Shown here: positions 24,094-32,623 of the stretch, one piece after another
Numbering within the stretch: position 1 is the stretch's first letter
How the letters are laid out: each line of letters begins with the position of its first letter
Source of the DNA: Segatella copri
Lineage (GTDB): Bacteria; Bacteroidota; Bacteroidia; Bacteroidales; Bacteroidaceae
Direction of reading: 5' to 3'
Assembly (NCBI RefSeq): GCF_026015625.1
Contig: NZ_JAPDVG010000001.1
Span: 2,435,001-2,499,000 of the forward strand
Length of the DNA: 64,000 nt
Program-made: the position numbers and the translations under genes
Notes under the pieces: model-generated
What the model saw: only the letters and a program-made list of their open reading frames with translations
Databases searched by the model: none
Told to the model about the DNA's origin: nothing

Positions 24094-24876
24094 CTATTTT
24101 GGTTTTTCCATTATTCGTCTAATTTCTTTTGATTCAAGCAATAATTTATTGGCAATACTATCCTTATATTTTGCAGTTTCAACCATTTCACGGTATCGAC
24201 ATACTGAATCTTCATAAGCAGCAACTCGATTTCTTACATCATCAATAACATTCTCATTTCGACAAACAGAAAAATGCTTTTCGATGTAACTAACATTCGG
24301 GTCATCGGATGGAAGCACCATCTTCAATGCCCGATACTTCAAGTCTGCCTCCTCCCAATCTTGGTGCTCTCGCCATTGGGTGAGGTTGCCCCAAATGGAA
24401 ATGACAAGGGATAGAGCCAAGCCGCCAATGAAAAGAAGAACATACTTTGATGTAGGCTCGAAGCGATGGGTGACAAGTTTCTTCTGAGGTGAATTGTTCA
24501 TCACTTCAAGTTTGTCTTGCAATGCCTTCGAGGAAACATCATTCCCTTGTATCATCTGCTTAACTGCATCAACCAAGAACTTGCTTCGCTGCTCATTTTT
24601 GCCAAGTTCAACCTTGATAAGGTCTGCAAAAACGACAATGGCATCTCTTAATTTGGATATTTTACCTCTGACTTCCTCTTCTTTGATAAACATCGCATTG
24701 ATTGACTTATCCAACTTGGTTATGTCATTACTTGCAGGAACGGTTTCTGCTCCTGCGTTCTTTGTGGAGGCAGAAAGCTCATCGACTTTCTGCTCCAATC
24801 TCTCAACTGTGCCATAGATGGCTTCCAATAGTTCTTCTTTCATGTTCGATTCTAATTTTAAGTTTGTAACTTGCAT
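24094..24876 (-). CDS. Mobilization-associated coiled-coil membrane protein
   Basis: About 260 residues. Coiled-coil-rich N-terminus (MKEELLEAIYGTVERLEQKVDEL), one membrane segment near 150-172 (YVLLFIGGLALSLVISIWGNL), then a helical C-terminal domain. The ATG overlaps the relaxase stop (TGATG), so it is translationally coupled and probably serves the relaxosome or membrane docking. No named family recognised; relaxase-adjacent proteins with this layout are common in Bacteroides mobilizable elements. Confidence 0.7.
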   Translation of the reverse strand: MQVTNLKLESNMKEELLEAIYGTVERLEQKVDELSASTKNAGAETVPASNDITKLDKSINAMFIKEEEVRGKISKLRDAIVVFADLIKVELGKNEQRSKFLVDAVKQMIQGNDVSSKALQDKLEVMNNSPQKKLVTHRFEPTSKYVLLFIGGLALSLVISIWGNLTQWREHQDWEEADLKYRALKMVLPSDDPNVSYIEKHFSVCRNENVIDDVRNRVAAYEDSVCRYREMVETAKYKDSIANKLLLESKEIRRIMEKPK

Positions 24877-25826
24877 CAAAGGCTGAAGCCTTTTCTGCGT
24901 TTTCTCTTTTTCTTCTTGGCGGATTCATCCTCTGGGAATGGCTCATAAGTTTGGGCATTAGACGGAGCAAACAAGCCGATGGAAGAAATATTACTCCAAG
25001 GGTCTTGGGTATGTTCTGTCGTTGGTTGAGTCTGTTCTACTTGGTGACAACTTAGTTGTCCTCCCTGCATAGATTCGGCTCTTGGCGATACACGATTATA
25101 CTCTGTGCCAAGTCTTGCATCCAACCTGACAAAGCTGTATTCTCTGCAAATCTGCGTACCCTTGAAACTATATCCATCCTTGCAGAAACGGATGCCTTGA
25201 ACCTGGGTTTGCGCCTTGTCCCTATAGACAATCTCCAAGTGAACACCTCGTTTTGCAAGTTCATTCTTGAACTTCTGCCAGCTATCTGCGGCTTTCAAGG
25301 CATCTTTAACGGCATTGTGAATCTCATATTTTGCACGCTCTGCATTGCGCAATTTGCGAGTGTTTGTTTTGCTCTTGTCCGTTCCGTAAGTAAGTCCATA
25401 CTTGGATTTAAGAGCCTTGGTCACCTGCTCATTACGCCTGTAATCATTCCTGTCTGATAAGAGTTTGCTCTCATTGTTGATGCGGTTATACACAATATGA
25501 CAATGTGGATTGTCCGTGTTGTGATGCCTTACGATAATGAATTGGGTATCGGTGATGCCCATCATCTGCATGTATTCAAGGGCTATCTTAGCCATGAATT
25601 CATCTGTCAAACGTGGCTTGTCCTCGGGTTTAAAGCTCAATGCAATGTGTCCCACAGGCTTCTTAATCCTTGGATTTAGCTGTCTTTGCAGCTCAAAACT
25701 TTGTACTATCTCGGCATTCGTGCCGAGTAACACTCCATCGGATGCAAGGATTTTCGCCTCGTCCTTGTCTGTCACGTAGCGGACGCAACCACCAAAGGAT
25801 GCACCTTTCTTTAGCTTGCCTATCAT
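24876..25826 (-). CDS. Relaxase / mobilization nuclease (MobP-like)
   Basis: 316 residues. The N-terminal relaxase domain shows the histidine-rich metal motif HHNTDNPHCHIVYNR (about 101-115) and an upstream GHIALSF strand; a Tyr in the 80-90 region (LEYMQMMG) could be the nucleophile. It nicks the element at oriT and leads transfer of the single strand by helper conjugative machinery. The C-terminal ~90 residues are low-complexity and end in a Lys/Arg tail (KKKKRKRRKG). ATGA overlap with the MobC gene. Confidence 0.88.
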   Translation of the reverse strand: MIGKLKKGASFGGCVRYVTDKDEAKILASDGVLLGTNAEIVQSFELQRQLNPRIKKPVGHIALSFKPEDKPRLTDEFMAKIALEYMQMMGITDTQFIIVRHHNTDNPHCHIVYNRINNESKLLSDRNDYRRNEQVTKALKSKYGLTYGTDKSKTNTRKLRNAERAKYEIHNAVKDALKAADSWQKFKNELAKRGVHLEIVYRDKAQTQVQGIRFCKDGYSFKGTQICREYSFVRLDARLGTEYNRVSPRAESMQGGQLSCHQVEQTQPTTEHTQDPWSNISSIGLFAPSNAQTYEPFPEDESAKKKKRKRRKGFSL

Positions 25827-26236
25827 GTGGTATCCTCCTTTCTGCCCATACTGCTTGGCTTCGGTTTATAACTTGCTTGGCGATACTCGCCAAGGATTTC
25901 TTTCAATCTTCTCAACAAGTCCACCACATATACATGGGTTTCATGGAAACCTCTCTGATGCGACAGCTTGGTAAGTTGGTTGAGGTTGTTCGCCATGCCA
26001 ATGAGGTTCTTGGCGATGGCTACCGTCTCTGCATTGTGTCCGCTGACCACCTCGCCGTTCAAGGCGGACTCACGGATGTACTCCGCCAGCTTGCGGTTGG
26101 CTTTTCTCGCCCTCAGTCTCAATGCCTCGTAGCTTGGCTTCGAGAACTTCACCGTGACAGACTTCGACAGCTTGCGAACCCTGCCTGTGGGCGGTCTTCC
26201 GCCCTTTCTCTTGTCTTGTTCATGTATGCTTGTCAT
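25823..26236 (-). CDS. MobC-like relaxosome accessory protein
   Basis: 137 residues. A basic N-terminus (KRKGGRPPTGRVRKLSKSV) precedes a ribbon-helix-helix-like segment (VTVKFSKPSYEALRLRARKANRKLAEYIRESAL) and a helical C-terminus, as in Bacteroides MobC/BmgB proteins that bind oriT and load the relaxase. First gene of the mobC-relaxase-accessory cluster. Confidence 0.85.
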   Translation of the reverse strand: MTSIHEQDKRKGGRPPTGRVRKLSKSVTVKFSKPSYEALRLRARKANRKLAEYIRESALNGEVVSGHNAETVAIAKNLIGMANNLNQLTKLSHQRGFHETHVYVVDLLRRLKEILGEYRQASYKPKPSSMGRKEDTT

Positions 26237-26308
26237 TCGATATACTGTTTACAGTTGGTACACTCACTTTCTGCGACCGTCGGGAGCAAAATTCCTCCGC
26301 CCTCATGG

Positions 26309-26350
26309 TGGAGCGAGGCGTTTTGGGATTCCCAAAACATAACCTCGCTC
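26309..26350. other. Candidate oriT stem-loop
   Basis: A two-tier perfect hairpin: GGAGCGAGG (26309-26317) with CCTCGCTCC (26342-26350), and inside it GTTTTGGG (26319-26326) with CCCAAAAC (26330-26337). It lies in the 184-bp gap directly upstream of mobC, the usual oriT location. It could instead be a terminator of the DUF3408 gene, but no T-run follows. Confidence 0.5.
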
Positions 26351-26420
26351 CCTCTCAGAACACGTTAGTTGGAACTACAGCCTTTCAGCTATCCACGTCC
26401 AAGGTCGCAGACCTTAATTC

Positions 26421-26903
26421 TCACAATTTGCGCCAAGCCTCGAAGTCCTCTTCATAAAGGCTTAGATGGTGGCGCACGATGTTCTCGATGATGCCCGATA
26501 CGCTCATGCGTCTCCCTCCGAGGATGCGGACGACACGATCAAGACGGTCTCGCACATCGGAACTGACGAAGACTGGCTTGCGGTCGTCAATCCTTGGAAC
26601 TTGGAGGAAGGTCTGCTGATACTCCTCCAATGTCGCCTTGCGCTGCTTGCCACTGATGCGCTTCTGCGGATTCGGTGGCGATTGAGCCTCATTCGTTGAT
26701 GTTTCCTCTCTATAGGGAGTTGTTGCAGCAACTTTCTCTACAATTGCTCTCAACTCTGGGTTCTCTACATCATCATAGAGAGAATCACAACTACTTGGAT
26801 TGGCTTTGTTGCCATACGTAGATGGTTTAACAAAATCCAAATACTCTTTTTCCATCAGCTCCTTTTGCTCAGGAGCCAAGACTACATCTTTTGTTCTTGC
26901 CAT
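26421..26903 (-). CDS. DUF3408-family mobile-element protein
   Basis: 160 residues. A variable acidic N-terminus, a basic linker (PQKRISGKQRKATLEEYQ), and a conserved C-terminal ribbon-helix-helix-like domain (PVFVSSDVRDRLDRVVRILGGRRMSVSGIIENIVRHHLSLY) typical of DUF3408 proteins of Bacteroides conjugative and mobilizable transposons. Probably a DNA-binding accessory of transfer. Confidence 0.82.
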   Translation of the reverse strand: MARTKDVVLAPEQKELMEKEYLDFVKPSTYGNKANPSSCDSLYDDVENPELRAIVEKVAATTPYREETSTNEAQSPPNPQKRISGKQRKATLEEYQQTFLQVPRIDDRKPVFVSSDVRDRLDRVVRILGGRRMSVSGIIENIVRHHLSLYEEDFEAWRKL

Positions 26904-26941
26904 AGCTTATGCTGTTTTATTTGTTAGTATAGTGGTCACGG

Positions 26942-26972
26942 TTTGCACCATTGACCGATTGTCGGGTGCAAA
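26942..26972. repeat. 8-bp inverted repeat upstream of DUF3408 gene
   Basis: TTTGCACC (26942-26949) and GGTGCAAA (26965-26972) flank 15 bp and overlap a near-consensus minus -7 box (TTACTTTG). It may be an operator. The rest of the gene-free stretch 26904-27300 holds the promoter of the next gene and nothing else recognisable. Confidence 0.45.
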
Positions 26973-27191
26973 GTAAGTGTACAGAGTGCAGCCATGCAAC
27001 TGATTGGGTGTAACGTGGCAATTTAGTTGTGGCTTGCTTATTTGCATACCGAGATAGTTGTGAGAACTTCAACGTATTTCTCAACTCATCATTGTTCATG
27101 TATTCGTTGCAGTCGTGCAAGTTTTTCTTGTTGTTTTTGGCGTTGAAGTCGGCAAACCCCGGCAACATACTGCCACAGAAATTGAAAACGC

Positions 27192-27221
27192 TTGTTTTTA
27201 GATTGCCGTGCCTTATCTTTG
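27192..27221 (+). promoter_or_regulatory. Promoter of the HTH genes
   Basis: TTG at 27192-27194, a 19-bp spacer, TATCTTTG at 27214-27221. The leader is about 73 nt. Confidence 0.72.
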
Positions 27222-27300
27222 CACTCACAAACGTGGAGCACAGCATATGCTTGGAGCTTTGCGACATACAACATAGTATTAACTTAGAAAAAAGAAAAGT

Positions 27301-27612
27301 ATGGGATTCATCGTATTCGAGGAAGAGGCATTCAACTATCTTGATGCCCAGTTGGAGAACTTCGTGAAGCGCATGGACAGAATCCGTGAGCGCAGTGAGG
27401 ACAAGACCATGAACAAGTGGCTCGACACGCAGGACGTGTGTCAGACGCTCAACATCTGCCCACGGACAGTGCAGACGCTTCGGGACAACGGAACTTTGGC
27501 TTATACGCAAATCAGCCACAAGACCTACTACAAGCCGGAGGACGTGATGGCTATCGTAGCAGTAGTGGAGGACAAGAAAAAGGACATGCGCTTTCGCAAG
27601 CGCACAGGTTAG
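27301..27612 (+). CDS. Helix-turn-helix (excisionase/MerR-type HTH_17) protein 1
   Basis: 103 residues. A helical N-terminus (EEEAFNYLDAQLENFVKRMDRI) then a MerR/Xis-like HTH (WLDTQDVCQTLNICPRTVQTLRDNGTLAYTQISHKTYYKPEDV). Paired HTH proteins like this sit next to integrases in Bacteroides mobilizable elements and act as excision factors or regulators. Confidence 0.82.
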   Translation: MGFIVFEEEAFNYLDAQLENFVKRMDRIRERSEDKTMNKWLDTQDVCQTLNICPRTVQTLRDNGTLAYTQISHKTYYKPEDVMAIVAVVEDKKKDMRFRKRTG

Positions 27613-27694
27613 GCTGTCAATATACAACAGCCACTTAATCCAAAGCAGCAAGTAAACCGAGTAACGTAAGTATCAACAATAAAACGAGACAACT

Positions 27695-28003
27695 ATGAGC
27701 AATGAAGTAATGACAAGAAACAGCAAGTGGATGAACCACATCGTGAACCACCTCAACCGAATGGTTGACAATTTTGAACGTGCCGTGATGAACTACCGCC
27801 CCATGCTTGACGGTGAGCGCTTCATGACGGACAAGGAGCTTTGTGCCAGGCTGCAACTGAGCCGAAGAACCCTGCAGGACTACCGAAACAACGGTGTCAT
27901 CCCGTATATCCAGCTTGGCGGAAAGATACTCTACCGCGAGTCCGACATTCAGAAGATTCTGATGGCTAACTATCGTGAAGCGTACAGAATGAAAAGTGTG
28001 TAG
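27695..28003 (+). CDS. Helix-turn-helix (excisionase/MerR-type HTH_17) protein 2
   Basis: 102 residues with the same architecture as its neighbour: a helical N-terminus, then HTH (FMTDKELCARLQLSRRTLQDYRNNGVIPYIQLGGKILYRESDI). It is 82 bp downstream and probably co-transcribed with HTH protein 1. A strong terminator follows. Confidence 0.85.
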   Translation: MSNEVMTRNSKWMNHIVNHLNRMVDNFERAVMNYRPMLDGERFMTDKELCARLQLSRRTLQDYRNNGVIPYIQLGGKILYRESDIQKILMANYREAYRMKSV

Positions 28004-28036
28004 GAGAATGTCCTTGATGAGTGTGTGAAATGAACA

Positions 28037-28092
28037 AGGCGACAACGTATAACTTACCGAGTGTGGCTGTTATAGGTTGTCGCCTCGTTTTA
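28037..28092 (+). terminator. Terminator of the HTH operon
   Basis: AGGCGACAAC (28037-28046) pairs with GTTGTCGCCT (28076-28085), extended by TATAAC/GTTATA, followed by CGTTTTA. Confidence 0.85.
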
Positions 28093-28139
28093 TTGGCTAT
28101 ACCGAGTTGTTCGTGTTTGCCGGGTGTTCTCCGTATGGT

Positions 28140-28268
28140 CTGTATAAAATCTAATACCATGATTCCTAAGACATCACCAAATTTTTGAGAGCTTTTTTGT
28201 GTTAAAATAAGCAAAATAGCCCCCAGAAAGCATATAGTCATACCTACCCCTGTAGCAGAAGAAGACAT
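28140..28268 (-). pseudogene. 5' end of a small membrane protein, apparently interrupted
   Basis: From an ATG at 28268 the minus strand encodes a plausible membrane N-terminus (GMTICFLGAILLILTQKSSQ...GIMVLDFIQTI). The frame then runs on antisense to the HTH terminator and gene, which is unlikely to be native. I read it as a gene start cut by DNA rearrangement; it could equally be chance. An 8-bp inverted repeat GATACGGA (28299-28306) / TCCGTATC (28350-28357) lies just beyond. Confidence 0.35.
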
Positions 28269-28393
28269 TTTTTGACTTTTCTGTTACAAAAAAAAAACGA
28301 TACGGAACTCTTTCTTTTAATAGCTTTTTGCTCGATTCCTAATTAGTTATCCGTATCTGTCCTCACAAGACTATAAGAGACAATGGTACATTG

Positions 28394-29440
28394 TCATAGT
28401 TCACTTGCTTTGGACTTTTCAATATGTAAGTTCTTTCTGTCGTCAGAGGTGTTCAACACTTCCCATTTTCTCTTTTGCTTGCCTATGGCAAACATTCTGC
28501 AAATGAGCTTAAACTTGACGGCATTCAATGCCTTACGCTTAGTATCAGAATCTTTTCTGCCTCCTAACTTTCGATTATAAAACATTTGCATTTCCACATC
28601 GTACTCAACAGCTCTCAATGCCGCCATAGACAGGTCAGCTTTCACTTGACCGTTACAGTGTGCGGAAGGTCGGGCACGCCATTTCACACTGGTACCAGAA
28701 GTGTGACTGCATGGAGCTACGCCAACATATCTCGCATATTGCCGAGCTGTGTCAAAAGCGGTAAAGTTTCGTGTGATGGCAATTATGTTTGTTGCATTGA
28801 CAAAACCAATTCCTGGTATCGTCAACAGATTCTGAAAAGTGTCAAAGACATCTTCCTCCTTGGACATTAATTCACACTCTTCCTGATCTATCTTCTCAAT
28901 GTCATGATTGAGTTTTTTAATGTAGCTCTCATACATGGCAGAATCCTCTTTCGTTTCAAACATCTGCATTCGGTTCATAAAGTTTGTCCGTTGCTCCACA
29001 AGGAACTTACGCTCATTGACAAGTTGCTTCAATTGTTGCATAGCCTTGCTTGGCAACTTGTATGGCTTGGCACATTCCGTGCCATCATAACGATAGAGGA
29101 AGTCAGCTATCTTTGCAGAGTCATTCTTGTCTCGCTTATCTATTGTCCCCATAGGATGATGTTTTACTATACGTGTACTAAGCATACAGAAAGAGTAATT
29201 CTTGGACGTGAGGAATTTTTCCAAGTCCAAGGAGTAGCAACCTGTAAATTCCATGCCAAACAGGGCTTGGGAAAGTACCACACGGCTCTTTTTGAGCCAT
29301 GAGCACATATCGCCAAATCCCTTGCGAGTGTTGTTGAACACCTCATGAGGGAACATTTTGATGTTGGTATCCTCACGAAATATAGATACATCTATGACAT
29401 TTTTAGAGATGTCAATGCCTACAAATGATTTATTTTTCAT
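28394..29440 (-). CDS. IS110-family transposase (DEDD + Transposase_20), copy 1
   Basis: 348 residues. The N-terminal RuvC-like DEDD domain opens with VGIDISKNVIDV and continues with FGMEFTGCY and DKNDSAKIADF. A coiled-coil linker (about 130-190) leads to the C-terminal Transposase_20 domain (LLTIPGIGFVNATNIIAI ... YVGVAPCSHTSGTSV) with its serine region. Family knowledge: recombination is guided by a bridge RNA encoded in the element's non-coding end. The long structured leader upstream (29461-29650) fits that. Confidence 0.92.
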   Translation of the reverse strand: MKNKSFVGIDISKNVIDVSIFREDTNIKMFPHEVFNNTRKGFGDMCSWLKKSRVVLSQALFGMEFTGCYSLDLEKFLTSKNYSFCMLSTRIVKHHPMGTIDKRDKNDSAKIADFLYRYDGTECAKPYKLPSKAMQQLKQLVNERKFLVEQRTNFMNRMQMFETKEDSAMYESYIKKLNHDIEKIDQEECELMSKEEDVFDTFQNLLTIPGIGFVNATNIIAITRNFTAFDTARQYARYVGVAPCSHTSGTSVKWRARPSAHCNGQVKADLSMAALRAVEYDVEMQMFYNRKLGGRKDSDTKRKALNAVKFKLICRMFAIGKQKRKWEVLNTSDDRKNLHIEKSKASEL

Positions 29441-29460
29441 ATCTTTGCACCGCTTTACGA

Positions 29461-29624
29461 AAGGAACTCTCTATGTCAGGATAAGCCAAATCTTTTAAAA
29501 GCTGGGACGGACAGCTAATTCCCTAAAAGGCACTGAGTCTGACATTTCGGGCAGAGGAGACTATATCAAGGGAAAGGGCTTTGCCTAAGATTAAAAAGTT
29601 CACTACCTCTGTCTGGAGTTCCTT
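29461..29624 (-). ncRNA. Candidate IS110 bridge RNA, copy 1
   Basis: The leader upstream of the transposase has nested pairings: AAGGAACTC (29461-29469) with GAGTTCCTT (29616-29624), ATGTCAG (29473-29479) with CTGACAT (29539-29545), AGCTG with CAGCT near 29500-29515, and a GGC-N3-GCC hairpin near 29577-29585. A minus -7 box TACCTTTG at 29650-29643 would start transcription just outside the outer stem. Confidence 0.55.
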
Positions 29625-29706
29625 CCTTTTGAGGATTCCTCGCAAAGGTAGTGCCAAAAGCAACCAAGAGACTCTATCATGGTATAGTGATGGTCTTAAA
29701 ACACTG

Positions 29707-30759
29707 TTAGTTCACTCCTGGTTGCTTGTTTTTCCCATTTCGATAATTGTCCGTCTCCACATACGGAGTACCTCGTTTTATAACGGCAAACATACGGAGT
29801 ATCATCTTAAACTTGATTGCATTAAACACTATTCCACTGCATTTCTCCTTTCTCTTGCGTTCCCAGTAATCTCTGATGTTCGGAATGTGCTGCATGCAAA
29901 CCAAACAGGCAATGGACAAATCTGCCTTTGCCTGTTTAAAACCTTTCTTAGAGACTGACGAGCCTTTTCTCACAGATGTACCAGATTCTTTCTTGAAAGG
30001 AGCGACACCAATATAGCAAGCGTATTTACGTGGGTTATCTATTGCCATGAAGTTTTCGGTCAAGACAATGGTTTCAAGTGCGACAACACGCCCAATACCA
30101 GGTATTGATGTCAGCAGGGAAAAGTTCTTGCTGATGTCCGCATCTTCTTTTATGTACATGTCAATTTCATTGTCTATGCCTTTAAGTGCATCATTGAGCG
30201 TTTTAAGTTGCCCATTCTTACGTTCCACAGACAAATCTGTGTCATACGCACATATATCATGAAGCTGCTGCTTGTAAAGGACTGACTGCTTGACTGTCTG
30301 CTTGCGTTCCGCCAAAAGCCTCTTCAACTTAAAATATACAGGAGGAGGAAGTTTTGATGGGTTGCGAAGAATCTTTCTGTGGTTCTGCTCACAGTAAATG
30401 GCTATGCGGAAAGAATCAAGCTCGTCAGTCTTGATGCGGTCGAGCGAACGCAGTCCATCATCCAAGTCTGGCTCAAAGCGATGCATCTTGCGAGGTTCCA
30501 CCATCCTATAAATATAATGTTTCTCTTCCAACCACAGTCTAAAGTTTTGGGTGTAAAGTCCTGTATATTCCATACAGAACAAGACTATATCAAACCCCTT
30601 GCTTACCTTTGCCACCCATGAACCAATTTTCTTGAAACCTGCATTGTTGTTGCTCACCTTTATATGGGCTTTCTTCCAATCAATGCTTTCTCCGTCATAA
30701 TAAGCAAGGTCGAGAGTCTGCTTTGAGACATCCACGCCTATGTAAAGTTCTTTATCCAT
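29707..30759 (-). CDS. IS110-family transposase (DEDD + Transposase_20), copy 2
   Basis: 350 residues, clearly a different IS110 lineage from the neighbour at 28394: they share only family motifs. DEDD domain YIGVDVSKQTLDLAYY, FCMEYTGLY and KTDELDSFRIAIY; C-terminal LLTSIPGIGRVVALETIVL and YIGVAPFKKESGTSV. Intact frame. Its structured leader (30784-30897) is a bridge-RNA candidate. Two unrelated IS110 genes side by side suggest one inserted next to or into the end of the other. Confidence 0.92.
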   Translation of the reverse strand: MDKELYIGVDVSKQTLDLAYYDGESIDWKKAHIKVSNNNAGFKKIGSWVAKVSKGFDIVLFCMEYTGLYTQNFRLWLEEKHYIYRMVEPRKMHRFEPDLDDGLRSLDRIKTDELDSFRIAIYCEQNHRKILRNPSKLPPPVYFKLKRLLAERKQTVKQSVLYKQQLHDICAYDTDLSVERKNGQLKTLNDALKGIDNEIDMYIKEDADISKNFSLLTSIPGIGRVVALETIVLTENFMAIDNPRKYACYIGVAPFKKESGTSVRKGSSVSKKGFKQAKADLSIACLVCMQHIPNIRDYWERKRKEKCSGIVFNAIKFKMILRMFAVIKRGTPYVETDNYRNGKNKQPGVN

Positions 30760-30783
30760 AATTTTGACATTTAATAGTTAAAT

Positions 30784-30911
30784 GGAATCAAGAAAGTTGG
30801 CTGGATTATATAAGGACTATGACATGAGAAAGGGCATACCTTGAAAGAAAGATAGTTCACCTTAACACCCATTAACCAAATATCCTAACTTGATTCCTGG
30901 GTGCAAAGGTA
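30784..30911 (-). ncRNA. Candidate IS110 bridge RNA, copy 2
   Basis: A perfect 9-bp outer pairing GGAATCAAG (30784-30792) with CTTGATTCC (30889-30897) encloses about 96 nt just upstream of the transposase. A minus -7 box TACCTTTG at 30911-30904 sits immediately outside, the same arrangement as copy 1. Confidence 0.5.
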
Positions 30912-30946
30912 AAAGCTAAAACACTGCGGTGGCTCGCCCAAGTGGC

Positions 30947-30965
30947 TGGAGGCGCAAAGCCTCCA
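30947..30965. terminator. Hairpin downstream of the RhuM-like gene
   Basis: TGGAGGC-GCAAA-GCCTCCA (30947-30965), a compact 7-bp stem 24 bp past the stop codon. No T-run follows, so termination is uncertain. Confidence 0.45.
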
Positions 30966-30988
30966 AGGAACGTTGCTTTATGGCAGGT

Positions 30989-31351
30989 CTATGCCATTGC
31001 ATTCTCTGTAAAGATACAGACCAGTTTAGTGCGGCTTGTCTGCTTGCCTATGACGGACTGCATGATGAACTCCCGAAAGGCTCTGCTCTCAATGCTGTCA
31101 ACACGGAAGGCTACCGCAATGACGAGTTCAAGGCTATACACATCATAGCTGATGCGGTCGTTCTTCCTGACATGACGGCGTACACCCTGCTCTTTCAGAA
31201 TGCCGTCCTTGAATACAGCCTTGATAGCCTTGCGCACATAGCAGCCGAACACATTGTACATGTCGGCAATCTCCTGCATGGTCATCCATACAGTATCGGT
31301 CGGCATGGATACCGTTCCGCTCTCGCTGATTGTTATAACTCCTCTGTTCAT
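30989..31351 (-). CDS. RhuM-like protein of mobile elements
   Basis: 120 residues. It resembles the N-terminal RhuM-type domain found beside integrases in Bacteroides transposons (VITISESGTVSMPTDTVWMTMQEIADMY, then VRKAIKAVFKDGIL). An HTH-like fold is likely. Its ATG overlaps the integrase stop by 4 bp, so it is coupled to it. Function unknown; probably regulatory. Confidence 0.7.
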   Translation of the reverse strand: MNRGVITISESGTVSMPTDTVWMTMQEIADMYNVFGCYVRKAIKAVFKDGILKEQGVRRHVRKNDRISYDVYSLELVIAVAFRVDSIESRAFREFIMQSVIGKQTSRTKLVCIFTENAMA

Positions 31352-32559
31352 TTTCCAATAGTTTTTTCGTTCGACAATCTGTTTCTTTCTCGCTTGGCAA
31401 TAAGCTTATCCATGTCATTTGAAATCTTCTGCTCCGTCACCTGCGCATAGACCTGTGTGCTTGTGATGTCTGCGTGTCCCATCATCTTGGCTATGCTGCC
31501 GATGGGAATGTCCTCGTTGAGCATCAAGACTCCGAATGTATGGCGGCTGGCGTGGAATCCCAACTTATTACTTATGCCAAGCACCATTCCAAGGGTATGC
31601 ACATCAAGATAGATGTCTTTCTTCTCACCCAGTGGAAAAACAGGCTTGCTGTCGTCCGTGGTATTGTAGAGCGAAAGAATCTTCTCGGCTATCGGATGGA
31701 GTGGCACGAAGAACTCCACGCCTGTCTTCTCTCTTTCCTTGCGGATGAACTTCCTACCCTCGGAGTTCTCACTGATATGGTGAGGGTACAGTTTCTTTAC
31801 ATCTATATAGGATAAGGAGGTGAGCGAGGCAAAAATGAAACATCTGCGTGCAAGCTCCGTTCGCTCGTCAGCCATCGGAGTAGAGAGCATCTTGATGAAG
31901 TCTGCCTTGCTGATATGGGTCATCTTCGGGGCTGCCTTCTTCTCATACCCTATCTTGGCTATGGGATTGAAGCGGATAATGCTCCTGTCCACTGCCTTGT
32001 ACATCAACATGTTCAGCCAGAGAAGGCAATGGTTCACGTAGCTGTCGATGCGTCCCTGGTCTCGTTTCAGGAATAGTTTGTATTCCTCCCCGAAATTCTC
32101 GTCTATGTCCTCAAAGGCGATGTCGTCCTTATCCAACGAATGGACAAAGGCTCTCAGGTTCTTCTGCCATGTCCGCTTGTGCAGGAAGGTTTGTCTGGCT
32201 TTTGAGGTTCGATACCATTCCACGATGGTATCACCAAAGTTCAGCAAGAACCTTCCTGTCGTGTCCTTGTCCTTCAACACAGCCTTCAGCATTTCCACGG
32301 TGATGATGCCATTGGTGGTAAGAAGTGAGTTGTATTTATCCTTGACCCCAGCAAGGAAACTTGCCAATCGTCCGTTGTCCCTTGCGTTCCGTACCTCTCC
32401 CTTCTTGGCGTTCCACTCCTGTGGGGTACAGGATATGCCTGTGGAAATGGCTGCGCTTTTGCCGTCAACGGTGATGCGGCAAAGTATGTTGGCTGTTCCG
32501 TCTGCCTTCACCTTCTGTCTGTTGATGTAAGGCAAAATTGAAAATGTACTTCTGCTCAT
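31348..32559 (-). CDS. Tyrosine recombinase/integrase (Bacteroidetes type) 1
   Basis: About 403 residues from the ATG at 32559 (MSRSTFSILPYINRQ); the frame reaches further but lacks homologous sequence there. N-terminal Arm-DNA-binding domain, SAM-like core-binding domain (about 110-210), catalytic domain with FHASRHTFG (HxxR), GHADITSTQVYAQV (His and Tyr nucleophile). The position of the first catalytic Arg reads SLTSLSYIDVKKL, with no Arg, as known for IntDOT-like enzymes. Confidence 0.92.
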   Translation of the reverse strand: MSRSTFSILPYINRQKVKADGTANILCRITVDGKSAAISTGISCTPQEWNAKKGEVRNARDNGRLASFLAGVKDKYNSLLTTNGIITVEMLKAVLKDKDTTGRFLLNFGDTIVEWYRTSKARQTFLHKRTWQKNLRAFVHSLDKDDIAFEDIDENFGEEYKLFLKRDQGRIDSYVNHCLLWLNMLMYKAVDRSIIRFNPIAKIGYEKKAAPKMTHISKADFIKMLSTPMADERTELARRCFIFASLTSLSYIDVKKLYPHHISENSEGRKFIRKEREKTGVEFFVPLHPIAEKILSLYNTTDDSKPVFPLGEKKDIYLDVHTLGMVLGISNKLGFHASRHTFGVLMLNEDIPIGSIAKMMGHADITSTQVYAQVTEQKISNDMDKLIAKRERNRLSNEKTIGK

Positions 32560-32623
32560 AGTTGTTGTCCTTATAATATAATAATGTAGTTGAAACTGTA
32601 AAAAGAAAAGTTGAAAGCCTTGT

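Noticed and set aside
26917..27651. 244-codon minus-strand frame across the gap upstream of the HTH gene
   Set aside because: It covers the HTH gene antisense and its promoter, with no known domain; the plus-strand HTH protein explains the region.
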